64,000 nt of DNA from positions 1 to 64,000 of the forward strand of contig NZ_CAJATU010000167.1 in assembly GCF_903944925.1 (NCBI RefSeq), read 5' to 3'. Under the pieces are notes generated by a model. The model worked only from the letters and a program-made list of their open reading frames with translations, was not told the origin of the DNA and ran no database searches. Positions 62,283 through 64,000 of the stretch are shown here, one piece after another. This DNA is from an uncultured Rhodopila sp. (GTDB taxonomy: Bacteria; Pseudomonadota; Alphaproteobacteria; Acetobacterales; Acetobacteraceae). Each line of letters begins with the position of its first letter. The first letter of the stretch is position 1. The translations under genes were made by a program, and so were the position numbers.

Positions 62283-62404
62283 GTTGGGTTCCCTCAGTCT
62301 ACGCTGGGCGGCGGACATACAAGAATCGCTGATCAATGCAACCCGTGCGGCGAGGATAACCGTAAGTTAACGCAACGGAAGGACTGGAGCATTGGCCGGT
62401 CTGC

Positions 62405-62587
62405 CTACCGACCCCCGGCAAGCGGCGCGCAATCCCGCCGCCCGGATGCCACGCAATCCTGGATCGCCGCCGCGTGCCGCAACTGCTGCATCACGAACAG
62501 CACCCCGACGATCAGCACCGCGATCAGCCCCAGCCCAACCACCGCACGCCATGGCGACCCGCCGCCGCCCCGCTCATCCTCGGCCAT
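62405..62587 (-). CDS. Small single-span membrane protein
   Basis: A 60-residue protein with a short Gly-rich N-terminus (AEDERGGGGSPW), one hydrophobic segment (AVVGLGLIAVLIVGVLFVM) and a cytoplasmic or periplasmic tail bearing two cysteines (DCVASGRRDC). The ATG at 62587 lies 14 bases inside the end of the peptide-transporter ATPase gene, with GAGGAAG at proper spacing, so it is translated with that gene. The family is not one I recognise. Confidence 0.65.
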   Translation of the reverse strand: MAEDERGGGGSPWRAVVGLGLIAVLIVGVLFVMQQLRHAAAIQDCVASGRRDCAPLAGGR

Positions 62588-63572
62588 CGCGCCCTTCCTC
62601 GATCGCATGGCAGGCGACCGAGACGTCGCCCACCTGCACATGTGCCGGCTTTTCCACCCGGCACCGTTCCCGCACAAGCGGACACCGCGGATGGAACGCA
62701 CACCCAGCGGGAGGCGCAATCGGACTCGGTAACTCCCCCCCGACGGGGGTCCGCCACCGGCCGATAGACTCCAGGTCCGGGATCGCGTCGAGCAGCAGCC
62801 GCGTGTACGGATGCAGCGGCGTCCGGAACACCGCCTCGGCGGGACCCTGCTCGACGATACGCCCCAGGTACATCACGCCCAGCCGGTCCGCCATGTGGCG
62901 CACGACCGCCAGGTTGTGCGAAATGAACAGATAGGTCAGCCCGAGCCGCTGTTGCAGGTCACGCATCAAATTCAGAATCTGCGCCTGCACCGAAACGTCC
63001 AGCGCGCTCGTCGGCTCGTCGCAGACGAGAAAATCCGGCTCGCTCGCCAGCGCCCGGGCGATCGAAATCCGCTGCCGCTGGCCGCCGGAGAACTCGTGCG
63101 GATAGCGCTCGCCGTCCCGCACCGTCAGCCGCACCGAGGCCAGCAGCGATCCCACCCGCGCCCGCACCGCCTGAGCGTCCCGTGCCAGGCTGAATGCCCG
63201 AATTGGTTCGGCCACGATATCCGCCACCCGCCAGCGCGGGTTCAGCGACGCATACGGGTCCTGGAAGATCATCGTCGTCCGCCGCCGCATCGCCGGGTCC
63301 GCCCGCGCCACCGACAGTTCCCGCCCCTCGAACCGCAAGACCCCGTTACTTGGCCGGTACAGGCCCACCGCCAGGCGGGCGATGGTGGATTTTCCGCAGC
63401 CGGATTCGCCAACCAACGCGAAGGTGGTGCCGCGCGGGATGGCGAACGATACGTCATCGACCGCCCGCAACAACCGCCGCCCTTCGCGGGAGAACGCGCG
63501 CTGCACCGCCGGGCGCGAGACATCGAAGACATGCGAGACGCCGATGGCCTCCAGCACCGGCGGCTCAGCCAT
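62574..63572 (-). CDS. Dipeptide/oligopeptide ABC transporter ATP-binding protein (DppF/OppF-like)
   Basis: A 332-residue ATPase of a peptide or nickel-type importer. Walker A is VGESGCGKSTIARL, the Q-loop is MIFQDPYASLNPRW, the signature is EFSGGQRQRISIARAL, and Walker B is LVCDEPTSALDVSVQ. The C-terminal oligo_HPY region has HPYTRLLLDAIPDL and a CAFHPRCPLVRERC cysteine cluster that holds an iron-sulfur or metal site in this family. The DPYASLNPR form points to DppF rather than DppD. Its ATG at 63572 overlaps the stop of the DppD-like gene by eight bases. Confidence 0.93.
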   Translation of the reverse strand: MAEPPVLEAIGVSHVFDVSRPAVQRAFSREGRRLLRAVDDVSFAIPRGTTFALVGESGCGKSTIARLAVGLYRPSNGVLRFEGRELSVARADPAMRRRTTMIFQDPYASLNPRWRVADIVAEPIRAFSLARDAQAVRARVGSLLASVRLTVRDGERYPHEFSGGQRQRISIARALASEPDFLVCDEPTSALDVSVQAQILNLMRDLQQRLGLTYLFISHNLAVVRHMADRLGVMYLGRIVEQGPAEAVFRTPLHPYTRLLLDAIPDLESIGRWRTPVGGELPSPIAPPAGCAFHPRCPLVRERCRVEKPAHVQVGDVSVACHAIEEGRDGRG

Positions 63573-64000
63573 GGGCGTGCAGCCAGCAGGCGGCGCTGGT
63601 TGCCCCGGCTGCCAGCAAATCCGGCTGCTCATTCGCACAGCGCGCAAATGCCCGCGGACAGCGCGGATGGAAGCGGCAGCCGGAGGGAACCGCATCGAGC
63701 CGGGGCATCGACCCGTCGATCTGCCGCAAACGCTCCACCCGATGCTCCAGCGACGGAATGCTCGCCATCAGCCCCTCGGTATAGGGATGCGCCGCGTGGC
63801 GGATCACATCCGCCACCGGGCCGATCTCCGCCACCCGCCCGGCATACATCACCGCCACCCTGTCGGCTGTCTCCGCGATCACCCCCATGTCGTGCGTGAT
63901 CAGCATGACGGCGGTGCCATGGTCCCGGGTCAGTTCCTTCAGCAGAGTAATGATCTGCGCCTGGATGGAAACGTCCAGCGCCGTTGTCGGCTCGTCGGCG
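63565..64000 (-). CDS. Dipeptide/oligopeptide ABC transporter ATP-binding protein (DppD/OppD-like), N-terminus outside the window
   Basis: The last 145 codons of the partner ATPase. The visible part begins within Walker B (ADEPTTALDVSIQAQI), and continues with the switch region LITHDMGVIAETADRVAVMY. It ends in the oligo_HPY segment (HPYTEGLMASIP) and the CRFHPRCPRAFARC cluster. Permease and binding-protein genes would be expected upstream, beyond position 64000. Confidence 0.92.
   Translation of the reverse strand, partial: ADEPTTALDVSIQAQIITLLKELTRDHGTAVMLITHDMGVIAETADRVAVMYAGRVAEIGPVADVIRHAAHPYTEGLMASIPSLEHRVERLRQIDGSMPRLDAVPSGCRFHPRCPRAFARCANEQPDLLAAGATSAACWLHAHG

Overview
The window is GC-rich chromosomal DNA with dense coding, Shine-Dalgarno-led starts and many ATGA overlaps. 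It looks like an alphaproteobacterium, most probably Acetobacteraceae/Rhodospirillales. This rests on the recG-sdhE-mfd block, a phasin gene, a heme oxygenase/bacteriophytochrome pair with an HWE kinase, Tat-type signal peptides, and several small proteins that I associate with that family. The placement is inference from gene content; no ribosomal RNA is present to confirm it.

Layout. 1-1185: a truncated Cys/Arg-rich small gene and a decayed ThiF-like C-terminus, probably mobile-element debris. 1186-10129: gyrB and recF, a divergent FAD monooxygenase, a branched-chain-amino-acid-type solute-binding protein, small proteins, a phasin with a readable promoter, and a CaiB/BaiF CoA-transferase. 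10245-18573: a PhoR-like sensor kinase, an exported 5'-nucleotidase followed by an arylsulfatase, cheZ, and a copper-type P-ATPase. 18689-28222: a seven-gene catabolic operon (SDR, split transketolase N and C subunits, beta-hydroxyacid dehydrogenase, TRAP substrate-binding protein, fused TRAP permease, full-length transketolase) with a divergent LysR regulator. 28526-33064: an MFS pump and a surface-polysaccharide group (GT9, methyltransferase, O-antigen ligase/polymerase-like protein). 33403-36610: bacteriophytochrome and heme oxygenase. 36815-40596: SNF2 helicase and SWIM protein. 40697-45913: glutathionyl-hydroquinone reductase, a VWA protein, an S24 repressor, and a run of small lineage-restricted genes including a likely small RNA or attenuator. 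45963-53207: a tyrosine-phosphatase-like protein, recG, sdhE, mfd, and an SGNH hydrolase. 53188-56730: an exported serine hydrolase and an HBM-MCP-PilZ chemoreceptor. 57048-62282: a Gld-like ABC export operon ending in a Nudix hydrolase. 62405-64000: a small membrane protein and two Dpp/Opp-type ATPases, the last one cut by the window edge.

The strongest candidate for undescribed biology is the 18689-28222 operon. It carries two different transketolases (one split, one full-length), two dehydrogenases and a dedicated TRAP importer, but no kinase, isomerase or aldolase. Both transketolases depart from the canonical family at the donor-substrate loop. Other points of interest are a family of intergenic palindromic repeats that recurs across the window with compensatory changes, a promoter-hairpin-terminator unit at 43773-43892, a phasin promoter flanked by two near-identical 15-bp sites, and two dyads between the S24 repressor and its divergent neighbour.
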